From Clostridiaceae bacterium (GTDB lineage: Bacteria > Bacillota > Clostridia > Saccharofermentanales > DTU023): a stretch of DNA of 39,146 nt. The translations under genes were made by a program, and so were the position numbers. How positions within the stretch are numbered: position 1 is the stretch's first letter; each line of letters starts with the position of its first letter. The notes beneath the pieces are model-generated. The model made no database searches and had not been told where the DNA came from. It saw only the letters and a program-made list of their open reading frames with translations. Of the stretch, positions 24,901 through 33,333 are shown in pieces. The stretch lies in the NCBI GenBank assembly GCA_012841145.1, contig DUVH01000033.1, positions 1-39,146 of the forward strand. Reading direction: 5' to 3'.

Positions 24901-26061
24901 TCACACTCCTTCCTCTGCGGTCGCGGGGGCAAGCGGTGCATCATCATCCTTTGCCTCGTCCGTGACCGTCTTGCCGGCACTTGTTCCGGAAGATGAGCGA
25001 GATCTGTAACGTTTCTTGATCGCGAACATCTGCCTTCCCGCAATAAAGAGAATAATCAGGGCTTGGATGACGACGGCAACCGACGAGCTGACGTTACGCG
25101 TCATGACTTCCATACGTAGTGCCCCGGCAGACAAACCGCCAAACAAAATACCTGAAAATAGAACTCCTAAGGGATTGAGGTTACCGAGCAACGCCACGGC
25201 AATTCCGGTGAAGCCGTAAGGAACTATGAATGATGTCATCATAAGACGTCCCTGGACGGCAATAATTTCAATGCATCCGCCGAGCCCTGCGAGCCCTCCT
25301 GCGAGGAAGAGAGCGAAGATCGTCGAGCGGCCGATGTTCATTCCGGCATACTCTCCGGCAGACGGGTTAAATCCGACTACACGCATGTCAAAGCCTGCCG
25401 TCGTCTTCCAAAGGAAGAAATAGTACAGGAAAATGAACACCAAGGCGATAATGAGCCCGGTATGAACATTCATGCCGGGAATAAACTTGTACAGTCTGGC
25501 TGACGGTTCCATCGGCGCCGATTGCGGGTACGAGCTCGAGGCGCTGTCCATCAGCGGGCCATTGACGAAGAATGAAATCAACTCTTTCGCAATGTAATTG
25601 AGCATGATCGTGATGATAAGCTCCGACGCGCCGAATCTGACTTTTAACACACCGGTGAGAAGTCCGACAAGCGCCCCTCCGAGAAAACCTGCCAACAATG
25701 TGGCAGGCAGGTGTATAATCGCGGGCAGATTAGGTGTCGCCACTCCAACAGCCGTTGCGGCAAGCGCCCCCATCATGAACTGACCTTCCGCTCCAAGGTT
25801 GATAATGCCGCTTCGTCTCGCAAGCGAGAAGGAAAGAGCGGTAAAGATCAAAGGAATCGCCTTAATAAGCGTCGCATCGAAAGCGGCTAAGTTTCCGAAT
25901 GCGCCTTTCAGCATATGTCCATAGGCTGTTAACGGACTGGTAGTGCTTGTCGCAAGAATCACGACACTACCAATTAGAAGTGAGACAACAATCGCCACGA
26001 AAGGGAAATAAATCGACTTCAAGGTCTCCTGAAGTCTCTGCTTAATACCTAAACCCTCCAT
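24901..26061 (-). CDS. BMP-type nucleoside ABC transporter, permease 1
   Basis: This 386-residue integral membrane protein is the larger permease of the pair (NupP/YufP-like). It carries LARRSGIINLGAEGQFMMGA, the family's conserved segment, GASELIITIMLNYIA, and a hydrophilic C-terminal tail ending in acidic and Ala-rich residues. I choose the ATG at 26061 because AAAGGA lies five bases upstream; ATGs at 26082 and 26091 have poorer sites. The gene is separated from the substrate-binding protein gene by 160 bases containing a long hairpin. Confidence 0.92.
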   Translation of the reverse strand: MEGLGIKQRLQETLKSIYFPFVAIVVSLLIGSVVILATSTTSPLTAYGHMLKGAFGNLAAFDATLIKAIPLIFTALSFSLARRSGIINLGAEGQFMMGALAATAVGVATPNLPAIIHLPATLLAGFLGGALVGLLTGVLKVRFGASELIITIMLNYIAKELISFFVNGPLMDSASSSYPQSAPMEPSARLYKFIPGMNVHTGLIIALVFIFLYYFFLWKTTAGFDMRVVGFNPSAGEYAGMNIGRSTIFALFLAGGLAGLGGCIEIIAVQGRLMMTSFIVPYGFTGIAVALLGNLNPLGVLFSGILFGGLSAGALRMEVMTRNVSSSVAVVIQALIILFIAGRQMFAIKKRYRSRSSSGTSAGKTVTDEAKDDDAPLAPATAEEGV

Positions 26062-26143
26062 ACGTGTCCTTTCTGAGGCCATCCGCCTCACCGAATTTCT
26101 TACACGAAGAACATTGCTTCAGTTGTGCGGACGGTTATGAACA

Positions 26144-26180
26144 ATGAAGGCACGCGCAACTGAGTTGCGAGTGCCTTCAT
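26144..26180 (-). other. intercistronic hairpin between bmp and permease genes
   Basis: The arms ATGAAGGCAC and GTGCCTTCAT (26144-26153, 26171-26180) and the inner GCAACT/AGTTGC are perfectly complementary, giving a stem of about 16 pairs with one small internal loop. No T-run follows on either strand. Such hairpins after binding-protein genes commonly protect the upstream message from 3' decay, giving more binding protein than permease. Confidence 0.7.
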
Positions 26181-26220
26181 CATCGTTTTAGATGTTGTCA
26201 TTCGACATAGGCTGTGTTCC

Positions 26221-27225
26221 TTAGTCGAGTTTGATTTTGATTTCGCCGGCCGCCAGCTTTTGTTGAATATCGTTGAGCTTATCTTTGATATCCTGCGAAA
26301 TGTCGTCCTTATAATATTCACCGATGTAGATGACTCCTTGCGCGGCGCCCATAGGGAGAATCTCTTCAGGCATCTTTCCTTCGAGATACGATTTGTACGC
26401 CGCCTCATAGGCGATCGACGTATCTTTTATGATCGCGACGACCGCGGCGTTAGGCGCCACAGTCTCCTGATTCCGACCGGAGCCGATCGCGAGAACGCCC
26501 GTCTCTTCCGCCGCCTCCATGACGCCGAGCGATGCCTGGTTCGCCATCGGACAGAGTACGTCCACGCCTTCGCTCACGAACTGTTTGGCAAGCTCTTTCG
26601 CTGCGACGGCATCGTCGAAGTTACCTGTGTTCTGCGACATGATTTCGATGTCGGGATTGACATATTTTGCACCCTGCTCGAATCCCTTGCCGCCGTTGAT
26701 GATCGGGTTGATCGGAAGACCTCCGATGAAACCGACTTTGTTATTAACCGACAGCAATGCAGCTAAGGCACCCATGAGGAAGCCCTGCTCCGCGTCCTGG
26801 ATCGCAAATGAACGGATATTCGACTCCGTTGCTGCCGAGTTGATCAGGAAGAACTGAACATCGGGGAATTCTTTCGCCGTTTCAACCGCTACGTCCTGAA
26901 AACTGTTCGATGACATGAAAATGACATCGTATCCGTCACTCGCAAAAGCGCGAATCGCGTCGGCCGCGGAGGCAACCGGCGTGTTCTCAGTGTGTCCGAT
27001 CGTGGCGCCGAGACCTTCAATCCTCTTCAGGCCTTCATAAGCTGTCGCGTTCCAGCTCATGTCTGCGATCGATCCTTCAAGAATCAATGCGACTTTTACA
27101 TCTTTCTTCGGGGCATCGGGATCGCTGGCAGAACCCGAATCTTTCTTGTCGCACGCGACAAGCAAACCGAAAGACATGACGAGCACCAGTGCCAGCGCCA
27201 GCATTCTAATCCATTTGTTTCTCAT
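26221..27225 (-). CDS. BMP family substrate-binding lipoprotein
   Basis: This surface lipoprotein captures the substrate for the ABC importer encoded downstream. The signal peptide ends in the lipobox LLVAC with the lipidated Cys25, followed by a flexible Asp/Ser/Ala segment. The Bmp/PnrA-like fold is recognisable in VALILEGSIADMSWN, AYEGLKRIEG, VIFMSSNSFQD and GKVGFIGGLP-like VNNKVGFIGG. PnrA-type proteins bind purine nucleosides, and the divergent xanthine dehydrogenase genes fit a purine substrate, but the ligand is inferred. The ATG follows GGAGGAAAAGAGAAA. It is the first gene of the operon. Confidence 0.93.
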   Translation of the reverse strand: MRNKWIRMLALALVLVMSFGLLVACDKKDSGSASDPDAPKKDVKVALILEGSIADMSWNATAYEGLKRIEGLGATIGHTENTPVASAADAIRAFASDGYDVIFMSSNSFQDVAVETAKEFPDVQFFLINSAATESNIRSFAIQDAEQGFLMGALAALLSVNNKVGFIGGLPINPIINGGKGFEQGAKYVNPDIEIMSQNTGNFDDAVAAKELAKQFVSEGVDVLCPMANQASLGVMEAAEETGVLAIGSGRNQETVAPNAAVVAIIKDTSIAYEAAYKSYLEGKMPEEILPMGAAQGVIYIGEYYKDDISQDIKDKLNDIQQKLAAGEIKIKLD

Positions 27226-27752
27226 TTTCTCTTTTCCTCCTTTGGGCTAATGTCGATCGTTGACAGTCGTAATATTACCGGCATCCGGTTTCCAATCAGG
27301 GTACTGAGAGTATTACCGGCACCCCAAATTGTACGAAATGCCTAAATAAAAACCGTTCCTAGGCATTAGCCGGCTCTATGTTTACTATTATAACAAATGA
27401 ATGTCACTTTGTGTGAGAAAAAAATCATTCTACTGGAAAAACTTACAGTCATTTTACGGTCACGGTTTCTGACTAATAATTTTATTTCCCGACTTTAGTA
27501 CGGGGAAATGATGAAACGAACAAGGGAAAATCAAATTTTTACGTGCAATAGCTACGAAAACTGCTCCGGCAAGTTCACTCACTGATGAAATGATCGCTGA
27601 TTTCCTGTAGAATAAAAAGAAATGTCTTGTTGGTCATTTTGGGCAGTAAAAAATGAATGAATGACAGAGGAATAGGTCGGAATCACAACTCAATCTTCGG
27701 AAATTCGTTTGTTCTAGCCTTGTTCATGTGATTTCACAGATGGAGGGAATTA
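27226..27752. promoter_or_regulatory. divergent control region between bmp operon and xdhABC
   Basis: No gene is seen in these 527 bases. On the minus strand an extended -10 TGTTATAAT (27395-27387) starts a 150-base bmp leader. That leader has a hairpin, AATGCCTA (27367-27360) with TAGGCATT (27344-27337), and an 11-base direct repeat TATTACCGGCA (plus strand, 27273-27283 and 27311-27321). The xdhA side (27436-27752) is AT-rich and carries a TAGAAT -10 candidate near 27608 but no clear -35. The purine riboswitch core was looked for and not found. Confidence 0.5.
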
Positions 27753-30050
27753 ATGGTAATCGGTAAATCTCACAAACGCGTTGATGCGTTCGATAAGGTA
27801 ACGGGGCGTGCCAGATACACGGACGATATGTGCCCTAAGCACGCTTACGTTACCCGTATCTTGCACTCAACGATCGCACACGGACGTGTCGTTAGCGTCG
27901 ATACGTCAGAAGCAGAAAAAATCGACGGCGTCGTCAAAATCCTGACTTGTTTCGATGTTCCTGATCTACCGTTCCCGACAGCGGGACACCCTTGGAGCAA
28001 TGATCCGGCACATCAGGATGTCGCCGACAGAAAATTACTTAACGAGCACGTCAGGTATTACGGAGACGATGTCGCCGCCGTTATCGCCGAAGATTATGTC
28101 GCCGCTGATCGCGCGATTCAGGCACTGAAGGTTGAGTACGAAGAATACCCTTTCGTGATTGATCCCATTAAAGCGGCGCAAGATGGAGCGCCGCTTATTC
28201 ATCCCGAGCGTCAAAACGACAACATCTTGGCACACTCGGACATAAGGATCGGCAATTACGAAGAAGCGATCAAAGAACCGGGACTTATCAAGGTCGAGGG
28301 CTGGTATTACACGCCGACCGTACAACACGCTCATATTGAAAACCACATCTGCTACGCCTATAGAGAGCAAGGTGGCCGCATGACGGTCGTCACTTCGACA
28401 CAGATTCCTCATATCGTGAGGCGTGTCGTGGCGCAGGCGCTCGGTTGGCCTTGGGGCAAAGTGCGCATCATCAAGCCGTACATCGGTGGAGGTTTCGGCA
28501 ACAAACAGGACGCGTTGTATGAGCCTCTCTGTGCATGGCTGTCCTTGCAGGTTGGAGGTCACCCGGTCAAACTCGATGTCAGCCGCGAAGAGACGTTTGT
28601 TAACAACCGCGTGCGCCATGCGATGCCTTGTCACATCATCTCCTGGCTGCGCCCCGACGGAACGTTCGCCGCGAGAAAACTCGAGCTGTGGTCCGACCAA
28701 GGCGCTTACGCCTCACACGGTCACTCCGTAGTCGCCAAAGCGATGGGCGCATTCCCGCAGCTCTACCCGTGTGATAACGTCGAAGCCGACTCTTGGACTG
28801 TCTATACAAACAAGCCGGTAGCCGGAGCGATGCGCGCATACGGAATGCCGCAGGCAACGTTCCACAATGAATGCCACATCGAAGATATCGTCACAAAAAT
28901 GAATCTCGACCCTGTGGAATTCAGAAGGAAAAATTGTATGCCCGTCGGTTATTACGATGATTTCTCAAAGAATGAGCTCTATCACGACACCTTTAACCAG
29001 TGCTTGGATAAAGCAATAGCGCTCATCGACTACGACAAAAAAGTTGAATTGTACAAGAATCAGACAGGGCCCGTTCGCCGCGGTATCGGAACATCGCTAT
29101 TTTGGTATAACACGGCAGTATGGCCAATCAGCGTAGAGACGTCGTCGTGCCGCATGATCTTGAATCAGGACGGTTCTATCCAGCTGATGACAGGTGAAAC
29201 GGAAATCGGGCAAGGTTGCGACACCGCTTTCGCGCAGATGGCTGCCGACACCGTCGGGCTGCGCCTCGAGGACGTGCACGTCTTTACGAACCAAGATACG
29301 GATGTCACGCCTTACGGTTCAGGTGCATATGCTTCGCGTCAAACATACATCGGCGGATTCGCGATCAAGCAGACGGGCGAACTGTTGAAAGCAAAAATCT
29401 TGAGACACGCCCAGAAACTGACGCGTATGCCGGTCGCTATTCTGGATATCGTCAACGGTAATATCGTTAGAACGACCGACAGCAGAATTCTCATGACGGT
29501 CGGTGAGCTGGCGACGAGAATACTCTACGATATGGAGGAGAGCGAACACATTGCCGCAGAGAGTACGTATTCCATCAGGAGCAATGCTTATTCTTTCGGC
29601 GCGTCGATCGCAGAAGTCGAAGTCGACATTCCTCTCTGCCGAGCGAAGCTTCTCAACATTGTCAACGTCCATGACTGCGGCATTCTGATCAATCCGAAGC
29701 TCGCCGAGGCACAGGTGCATGGCGGCATGAGCATGGGTATCGGGTTCGGACTCTACGAAGAACTCCTAGTCGACGAAAAGACGGGGCGTATCCTCAACGA
29801 CAATTTGCTCGATTACAAACTTCCCACGACGGTAGACCACCCCGATTTATTGGTCGACTTCGCGGAAAACCCGGAACCGACGAGTCCCTTCGGAACAAAA
29901 GCTCTCGGCGAGCCGCCTGCATGTTCTCCGGCGCCCGCTATCAGGAATGCAATTCTTCAGGCAACAGGCGTCGCCATCAACTCTCTGCCGATGAATCCGC
30001 ATAAGCTGTTTGCCGAGTTTACAAAAGCCGGGCTTTTCGAGACGCTCTAA
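27753..30050 (+). CDS. xdhA: xanthine dehydrogenase, molybdenum cofactor-binding subunit
   Basis: This is the large catalytic subunit of a trimeric molybdenum hydroxylase that oxidises hypoxanthine or xanthine. It opens with KSHKRVDAFDKVTGRARYTDD. Molybdopterin contacts are seen in GGGFGNKQDALYEP and GAMRAYGMPQATF, the Gln-bearing GETEIGQGCDTAFAQMA, and the C-terminal GEPPACSPAPAI with the likely base Glu. The 765-residue length fits split bacterial XdhA. The ATG has GGAGGG upstream. It is followed by the FAD and iron-sulfur subunit genes in one operon. Related hydroxylases for other heterocycles cannot be excluded, but the divergent BMP importer supports a purine role. No cofactor-insertion gene is nearby. 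Confidence 0.92.
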   Translation: MVIGKSHKRVDAFDKVTGRARYTDDMCPKHAYVTRILHSTIAHGRVVSVDTSEAEKIDGVVKILTCFDVPDLPFPTAGHPWSNDPAHQDVADRKLLNEHVRYYGDDVAAVIAEDYVAADRAIQALKVEYEEYPFVIDPIKAAQDGAPLIHPERQNDNILAHSDIRIGNYEEAIKEPGLIKVEGWYYTPTVQHAHIENHICYAYREQGGRMTVVTSTQIPHIVRRVVAQALGWPWGKVRIIKPYIGGGFGNKQDALYEPLCAWLSLQVGGHPVKLDVSREETFVNNRVRHAMPCHIISWLRPDGTFAARKLELWSDQGAYASHGHSVVAKAMGAFPQLYPCDNVEADSWTVYTNKPVAGAMRAYGMPQATFHNECHIEDIVTKMNLDPVEFRRKNCMPVGYYDDFSKNELYHDTFNQCLDKAIALIDYDKKVELYKNQTGPVRRGIGTSLFWYNTAVWPISVETSSCRMILNQDGSIQLMTGETEIGQGCDTAFAQMAADTVGLRLEDVHVFTNQDTDVTPYGSGAYASRQTYIGGFAIKQTGELLKAKILRHAQKLTRMPVAILDIVNGNIVRTTDSRILMTVGELATRILYDMEESEHIAAESTYSIRSNAYSFGASIAEVEVDIPLCRAKLLNIVNVHDCGILINPKLAEAQVHGGMSMGIGFGLYEELLVDEKTGRILNDNLLDYKLPTTVDHPDLLVDFAENPEPTSPFGTKALGEPPACSPAPAIRNAILQATGVAINSLPMNPHKLFAEFTKAGLFETL

Positions 30051-30135
30051 AAGACAGGGAAGATTGGCACTGACAGAAAAAAGAAAGGATGAACTCCCTA
30101 GTTGCAATCCGGTGACAAGGAGTAGTGAGAAACCT

Positions 30136-31020
30136 ATGTACGATATAAACAAAATTTACGAAGCAAACTCTGTTGAGGATGCCGTCAGACTTCGGATGGA
30201 AGAACCGCAAGCGCGAATCATCGCCGGCGGCTCCGACCTTTTGATCTCGATCAGAGCAGGCGACCTTGCCGGATGTGATCTCATCAGCATTTACACGATC
30301 GATGAACTCCGCGGCGTCTCGCTCGATGACGACGGGACGATTCGCATCGGCTCTTTGACGAGCTTTGCAGCGGTTACGAAGAACGAGATTATTCAGAAAT
30401 ATGTGCGTGTTCTCGGCGAAGCGGCCGATAAGGTCGGAGGTCCGCAGATCAGAAACATCGGCACCATCGGCGGCAACACATGTAACGGCGTGACGTCAGC
30501 CGACACGGCTTCTACCTTGATGGCGTACGATGCGATCATCGAGCTCACAGGTTCTGAAGGCAAACGTCTCGTACCGATTGAAGAATTCTATCTTAGAGCC
30601 AAACGAGTCGACATACACCCCGATGAAATTCAGACGGCGATCCTCATCCGCCCCGAAAGCTATAGAGGCTACGAAGGTTTTTATTACAAATACGCGATGC
30701 GTGGCGCGATGGACATTGCGACGAGCGGCTGTTCCGCCAACGTCAAGTTGAGCGAAGACAAGAAGACAATCGTTGACGCCCGCATCTGCTACGGAGTGGC
30801 GGGACCGATCCCGATGCGGACGAGAAGTGCCGAACAGGCGGTCAAGGGACTACCCGTTTCGAAGGAAATAGTCGAGGCATTCGCCGCAGGCGCATTGCAA
30901 GATGTCAATCCGCGCACGAGCTGGCGTGCGACAAAAGAGTTCCGCCTTCACATTCAGGGCGAGCTGGCGCGACGCTGCCTGACAGAATCAATCAACCGCG
31001 CAGGAGGAATCTGGTCATGA
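30136..31020 (+). CDS. xdhB: xanthine dehydrogenase, FAD-binding subunit
   Basis: This subunit passes electrons from the iron-sulfur centres to NAD through FAD. IIAGGSDLLISIRAG near residues 28-42 and IRNIGTIGGNTCNG near residue 105 are the two FAD-contact motifs of the CO-dehydrogenase flavoprotein family. The 294-residue length is normal. The ATG at 30136 is chosen because the FAD domain begins directly after it; AAGGAG at 30117-30122 is rather far upstream (13 bases). An eight-codon reading frame (30089-30115) with its own AAAGG ends just before that site. The stop overlaps xdhC by four bases. Confidence 0.9.
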   Translation: MYDINKIYEANSVEDAVRLRMEEPQARIIAGGSDLLISIRAGDLAGCDLISIYTIDELRGVSLDDDGTIRIGSLTSFAAVTKNEIIQKYVRVLGEAADKVGGPQIRNIGTIGGNTCNGVTSADTASTLMAYDAIIELTGSEGKRLVPIEEFYLRAKRVDIHPDEIQTAILIRPESYRGYEGFYYKYAMRGAMDIATSGCSANVKLSEDKKTIVDARICYGVAGPIPMRTRSAEQAVKGLPVSKEIVEAFAAGALQDVNPRTSWRATKEFRLHIQGELARRCLTESINRAGGIWS

Positions 31021-31520
31021 TCGAAAAACAATTCAAGACAATTACTTTCACTCTCAACGGGAAGCAAGTCACCACGTCTGTCGACATGCGTGAATCGCTC
31101 TCCGACATGTTGCGCAATGATTTCGGACTCACATCTGTAAAAAAAGGATGTGAAGTCGGAGAATGCGGCGCCTGCACCGTACTCGTCAACGGTGAAGTCT
31201 TTGCGTCCTGTATCTTCTTGGCCATTTGGGCTGACGGAAAAGATGTGCTGACGGTCGAGGGACTCGTCGATGTCGACGGCACCATCTCCGACATCCAACA
31301 GGCATTTATCGATGAAACAGCCGTACAGTGCGGTTTCTGCACGCCCGGCTTTATCATGTCGGCAGAACACCTGCTCCGCACGGGCAAGCGGTACACGCGC
31401 GACGAATTGCGTAAAGAACTCGCAGGGAATATGTGCCGCTGCACCGGTTACCACAACATCATCAATGCCGTAGAAAAAGCGATGAACGCCCGTCTTGCAA
31501 AAAAAGCGGGCAAAGAATAA
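31017..31520 (+). CDS. xdhC: xanthine dehydrogenase, [2Fe-2S] subunit
   Basis: This small electron-transfer subunit carries two [2Fe-2S] clusters. The ferredoxin-like N-terminal domain has Cys45, Cys50, Cys53 and Cys65 (GCEVGECGACT...SC). The helical C-terminal domain has Cys105, Cys108, Cys140 and Cys142 in QCGFCTPGF and MCRCTGYH. All eight ligands are present. It overlaps the xdhB stop by four bases (ATGA), ensuring matched translation. Here xdhC means the iron-sulfur subunit of the XdhABC naming, not the cofactor-insertion chaperone of the same name. Confidence 0.93.
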   Translation: MIEKQFKTITFTLNGKQVTTSVDMRESLSDMLRNDFGLTSVKKGCEVGECGACTVLVNGEVFASCIFLAIWADGKDVLTVEGLVDVDGTISDIQQAFIDETAVQCGFCTPGFIMSAEHLLRTGKRYTRDELRKELAGNMCRCTGYHNIINAVEKAMNARLAKKAGKE

Positions 31521-31525
31521 TCGAA

Positions 31526-31642
31526 AACAGTCCTCGGCGCTATTTCCTCCGGGGACTGTTTAACAGACGACCTGCGCGCACACGGCGTCTTCGCCGCCTA
31601 TGTGCGCGTAGTTTTGTGCACTGTAAATTACCGAGGACTGTT
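31526..31642. terminator. multi-hairpin terminator region between xdhC and nfo
   Basis: AACAGTCCTCGG (31526-31537) can pair with CCGGGGACTGTT (31549-31560) or, perfectly over 12 bases, with CCGAGGACTGTT (31631-31642). Between them sits a strong hairpin, CGCGCACA (31575-31582) with TGTGCGCG (31601-31608) and inner GGCG/CGCC, followed by TAGTTTTG. On the minus strand the first hairpin ends in TTTTCG. The region probably terminates both convergent transcripts. Confidence 0.7.
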
Positions 31643-31652
31643 CTCTTCGACA

Positions 31653-32489
31653 CTAGGCGATTGCTCTCTTTTCCCTCAAGAGAACGATTTCATTCGCGTA
31701 ACCGTCGAGTTCGTTCGGCGTTTCAAGGTTAAACGGCAAATCCCTAAGCTTCGGATGATTCACGATTCGGACGATGGCATCAAGACCGAGCGTACCTTCA
31801 CCGATTTTTGCGTGGCGATCTTTGCCGCTCCCGAAAGGATTCATGCTGTCGTTGAGGTGAAACGCCTTGACACGGTCGAGCCCCACAAGACGATCGAACT
31901 CACCTAACACGCCGTCAAGATCGTTGACTACATCGTAACCGGCATCGTGCATATGGCAGCTGTCCATACAAACGCCGATCTTATCCTTTAAAATCACTCC
32001 GTCAATGATACGCGCGAGCTCCTCAAACGAGCGACCGATTTCACTTCCCTTTCCCGCCATTGTCTCGAGCAAGATCGGTGTTTTGATCTCCTCCGTGAGC
32101 ACGGCATTGATCGCGTCGATGATCATTTCAATGCCCGCATCGACACCTTGTCCGACGTGACTGCCCGGATGAAAATTGTAAACGACGTTGTCGACGTGTT
32201 GCAGACGCTCCAGATCGTCGCGCATCATCTCTCTGGCGAACTCGCGAACTCTCGGCTTATTTGAGCAGAGATTCATCGTGTAAGGTGCGTGCGCCACGAT
32301 CGTTCCGAACGCATTTTCCGCCGCGTATGCGTTGTAGGCGGCGATATCATCGAGGTCAAGGGCCCGAGCGGCACCGCCGCGCGGGTTGCGCGTGAAATAC
32401 TGAAACGTGTTTGCGTCAATCGATACTGCCGTTTCCCCCATTGCAAGATAACCGCCGCTTGCAGATAAATGGCATCCCAAATAAAACAT
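31653..32489 (-). CDS. nfo: deoxyribonuclease IV (AP endonuclease Nfo)
   Basis: The product cleaves DNA at abasic sites during base-excision repair using three zinc ions. The 278-residue protein has GCHLSASGGY, FTRNPRGG, AHAPYTMNL, NFHPGSHVG, ETMAGKG, CMDSCHMHDAGYD, HLNDSMNPFGSGKDRHAKIGEG and LETPNE, the ordered Nfo zinc-binding motifs. The ATG is preceded by AAAAGGA. It follows the divIC gene by 31 bases and is likely co-transcribed from the divIC promoter. Confidence 0.96.
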   Translation of the reverse strand: MFYLGCHLSASGGYLAMGETAVSIDANTFQYFTRNPRGGAARALDLDDIAAYNAYAAENAFGTIVAHAPYTMNLCSNKPRVREFAREMMRDDLERLQHVDNVVYNFHPGSHVGQGVDAGIEMIIDAINAVLTEEIKTPILLETMAGKGSEIGRSFEELARIIDGVILKDKIGVCMDSCHMHDAGYDVVNDLDGVLGEFDRLVGLDRVKAFHLNDSMNPFGSGKDRHAKIGEGTLGLDAIVRIVNHPKLRDLPFNLETPNELDGYANEIVLLREKRAIA

Positions 32490-32520
32490 ATGAAAAATCC
32501 TTTTCTAAATTGATCTGATT

Positions 32521-32841
32521 CTAGTCTACCTGAATGACAATATCACCGGGGCGTACCATACCGAGATAATCGCGTGCGATACGCTCGATATAATCGCGAG
32601 AATCAACAATTTCGTTTAATCCGCGCAATTCTTCATACTGTTCGAACAGCTCGTCACGCTCACGTTCCAACTGGCGGCGTTCCGCCTGCAAGCGGCTAAA
32701 CTCCCGGTTTTGTGAAATAAAAGAGGAAATGCACAGAGCCAGAATGATCACCGTTACGACACCCGCAAACAAGCGCAAAAAGAAAGTCTGCGTCGCAGCT
32801 CTCCGATTATGGCGATTGTCTTCAACGTAACTCGCACGCAT
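32521..32841 (-). CDS. divIC: FtsB/DivIC family cell division protein
   Basis: This small bitopic membrane protein belongs to the divisome core (FtsB/DivIC with FtsL and FtsQ/DivIB). It has a basic cytoplasmic N terminus, a single transmembrane helix (LFAGVVTVIILALCISSFI), an extracellular coiled coil rich in Glu, Arg and Leu (RLQAERRQLERERDEL), and the C-terminal YIERIARDYLGMVRPGD motif of the family. I choose the ATG at 32841 (106 residues), preceded by AGGTG at six bases. The ATG at 32865 lies only a few bases after the predicted transcription start. Its place next to rqcP and mazG matches Bacillus, minus yabP and yabQ. Confidence 0.88.
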   Translation of the reverse strand: MRASYVEDNRHNRRAATQTFFLRLFAGVVTVIILALCISSFISQNREFSRLQAERRQLERERDELFEQYEELRGLNEIVDSRDYIERIARDYLGMVRPGDIVIQVD

Positions 32842-32882
32842 AGTGTTCACCTGTCGACCTGACATCCTGTTGAGATATAGTC

Positions 32883-32911
32883 ATATTAGTGCAGTTTGTT
32901 CGGTTTTGCAA
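32883..32911 (-). promoter_or_regulatory. divIC-nfo promoter
   Basis: On the minus strand TTGCAA (32911-32906) and TAATAT (32888-32883) are separated by exactly 17 bases. The element sits directly after the upstream terminator and 40 bases before the divIC ATG. Confidence 0.55.
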
Positions 32912-32921
32912 CTCAACCAAT

Positions 32922-32950
32922 AAAAAAGGCGCTCTACTGAAAAGGAGAGC
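32922..32950 (-). terminator. terminator of the mazG-rqcP operon
   Basis: On the minus strand GCTCT (32950-32946) pairs with AGAGC (32935-32931), and six T residues follow at 32927-32922. The preceding 137 bases after rqcP hold no gene that I recognise. Confidence 0.55.
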
Positions 32951-33087
32951 TGTAAAGGAGCTGTTCTGTCTTTATGGAATTGAGAAACCAGTAGCAAGTA
33001 TTTACTGCAAGAACCGTACGGCAGCACTCAATGCAACGTTCTCCACAAGGCGTACAAGCGTTCTTCCGTTAGCACCTTTTACGCGTC

Positions 33088-33333
33088 TCAGCCCTCAAGC
33101 ACTTCGTAGAGTGAATCAGCTTCTTCTTTGCGTACGTGCTCGCGCACTTCAAGAATTCGGACTTTGACACGGTTTTTCCCATACCCTATGTCCAGCACGT
33201 CGCCAACCTTGACCGTCGTGCCCGGCTTCCCCTGACGACCATTCACCTCGACACGCCCCGCGGAACACATTTCGTTCGCAACCGATCTTCGCTTGACAAT
33301 ACGCGAGACTTTCAAATATTTATCTAATCTCAT
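33088..33333 (-). CDS. rqcP: S4-domain RNA-binding protein RqcP (YabO-like)
   Basis: This 81-residue protein is a single S4 RNA-binding domain beginning MRLDKYLKVSRIVKRRSVAN, with the AGRVEVNGRQGKPGTTVKVGD core. RqcP/YabO proteins act in ribosome-associated quality control, stabilising peptidyl-tRNA during C-terminal tailing on stalled 50S subunits. The relative Hsp15 is the alternative, but position directly after mazG and near divIC is the yabN-yabO order of Bacillus. The ATG abuts the upstream stop codon (TAGATG), with a GAGAG-type site, so translation is coupled. Confidence 0.9.
   Translation of the reverse strand: MRLDKYLKVSRIVKRRSVANEMCSAGRVEVNGRQGKPGTTVKVGDVLDIGYGKNRVKVRILEVREHVRKEEADSLYEVLEG

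Noticed and set aside
26100-26408. 102-codon minus-strand frame between the bmp gene and permease 1
   Set aside because: It overlaps the end of bmp in another frame and covers the intercistronic hairpin; composition is arginine-rich shadow coding.
27226-27400. Purine (guanine/xanthine) riboswitch before bmp
   Set aside because: The conserved aptamer loops and the three-helix junction pattern could not be found on the minus strand.
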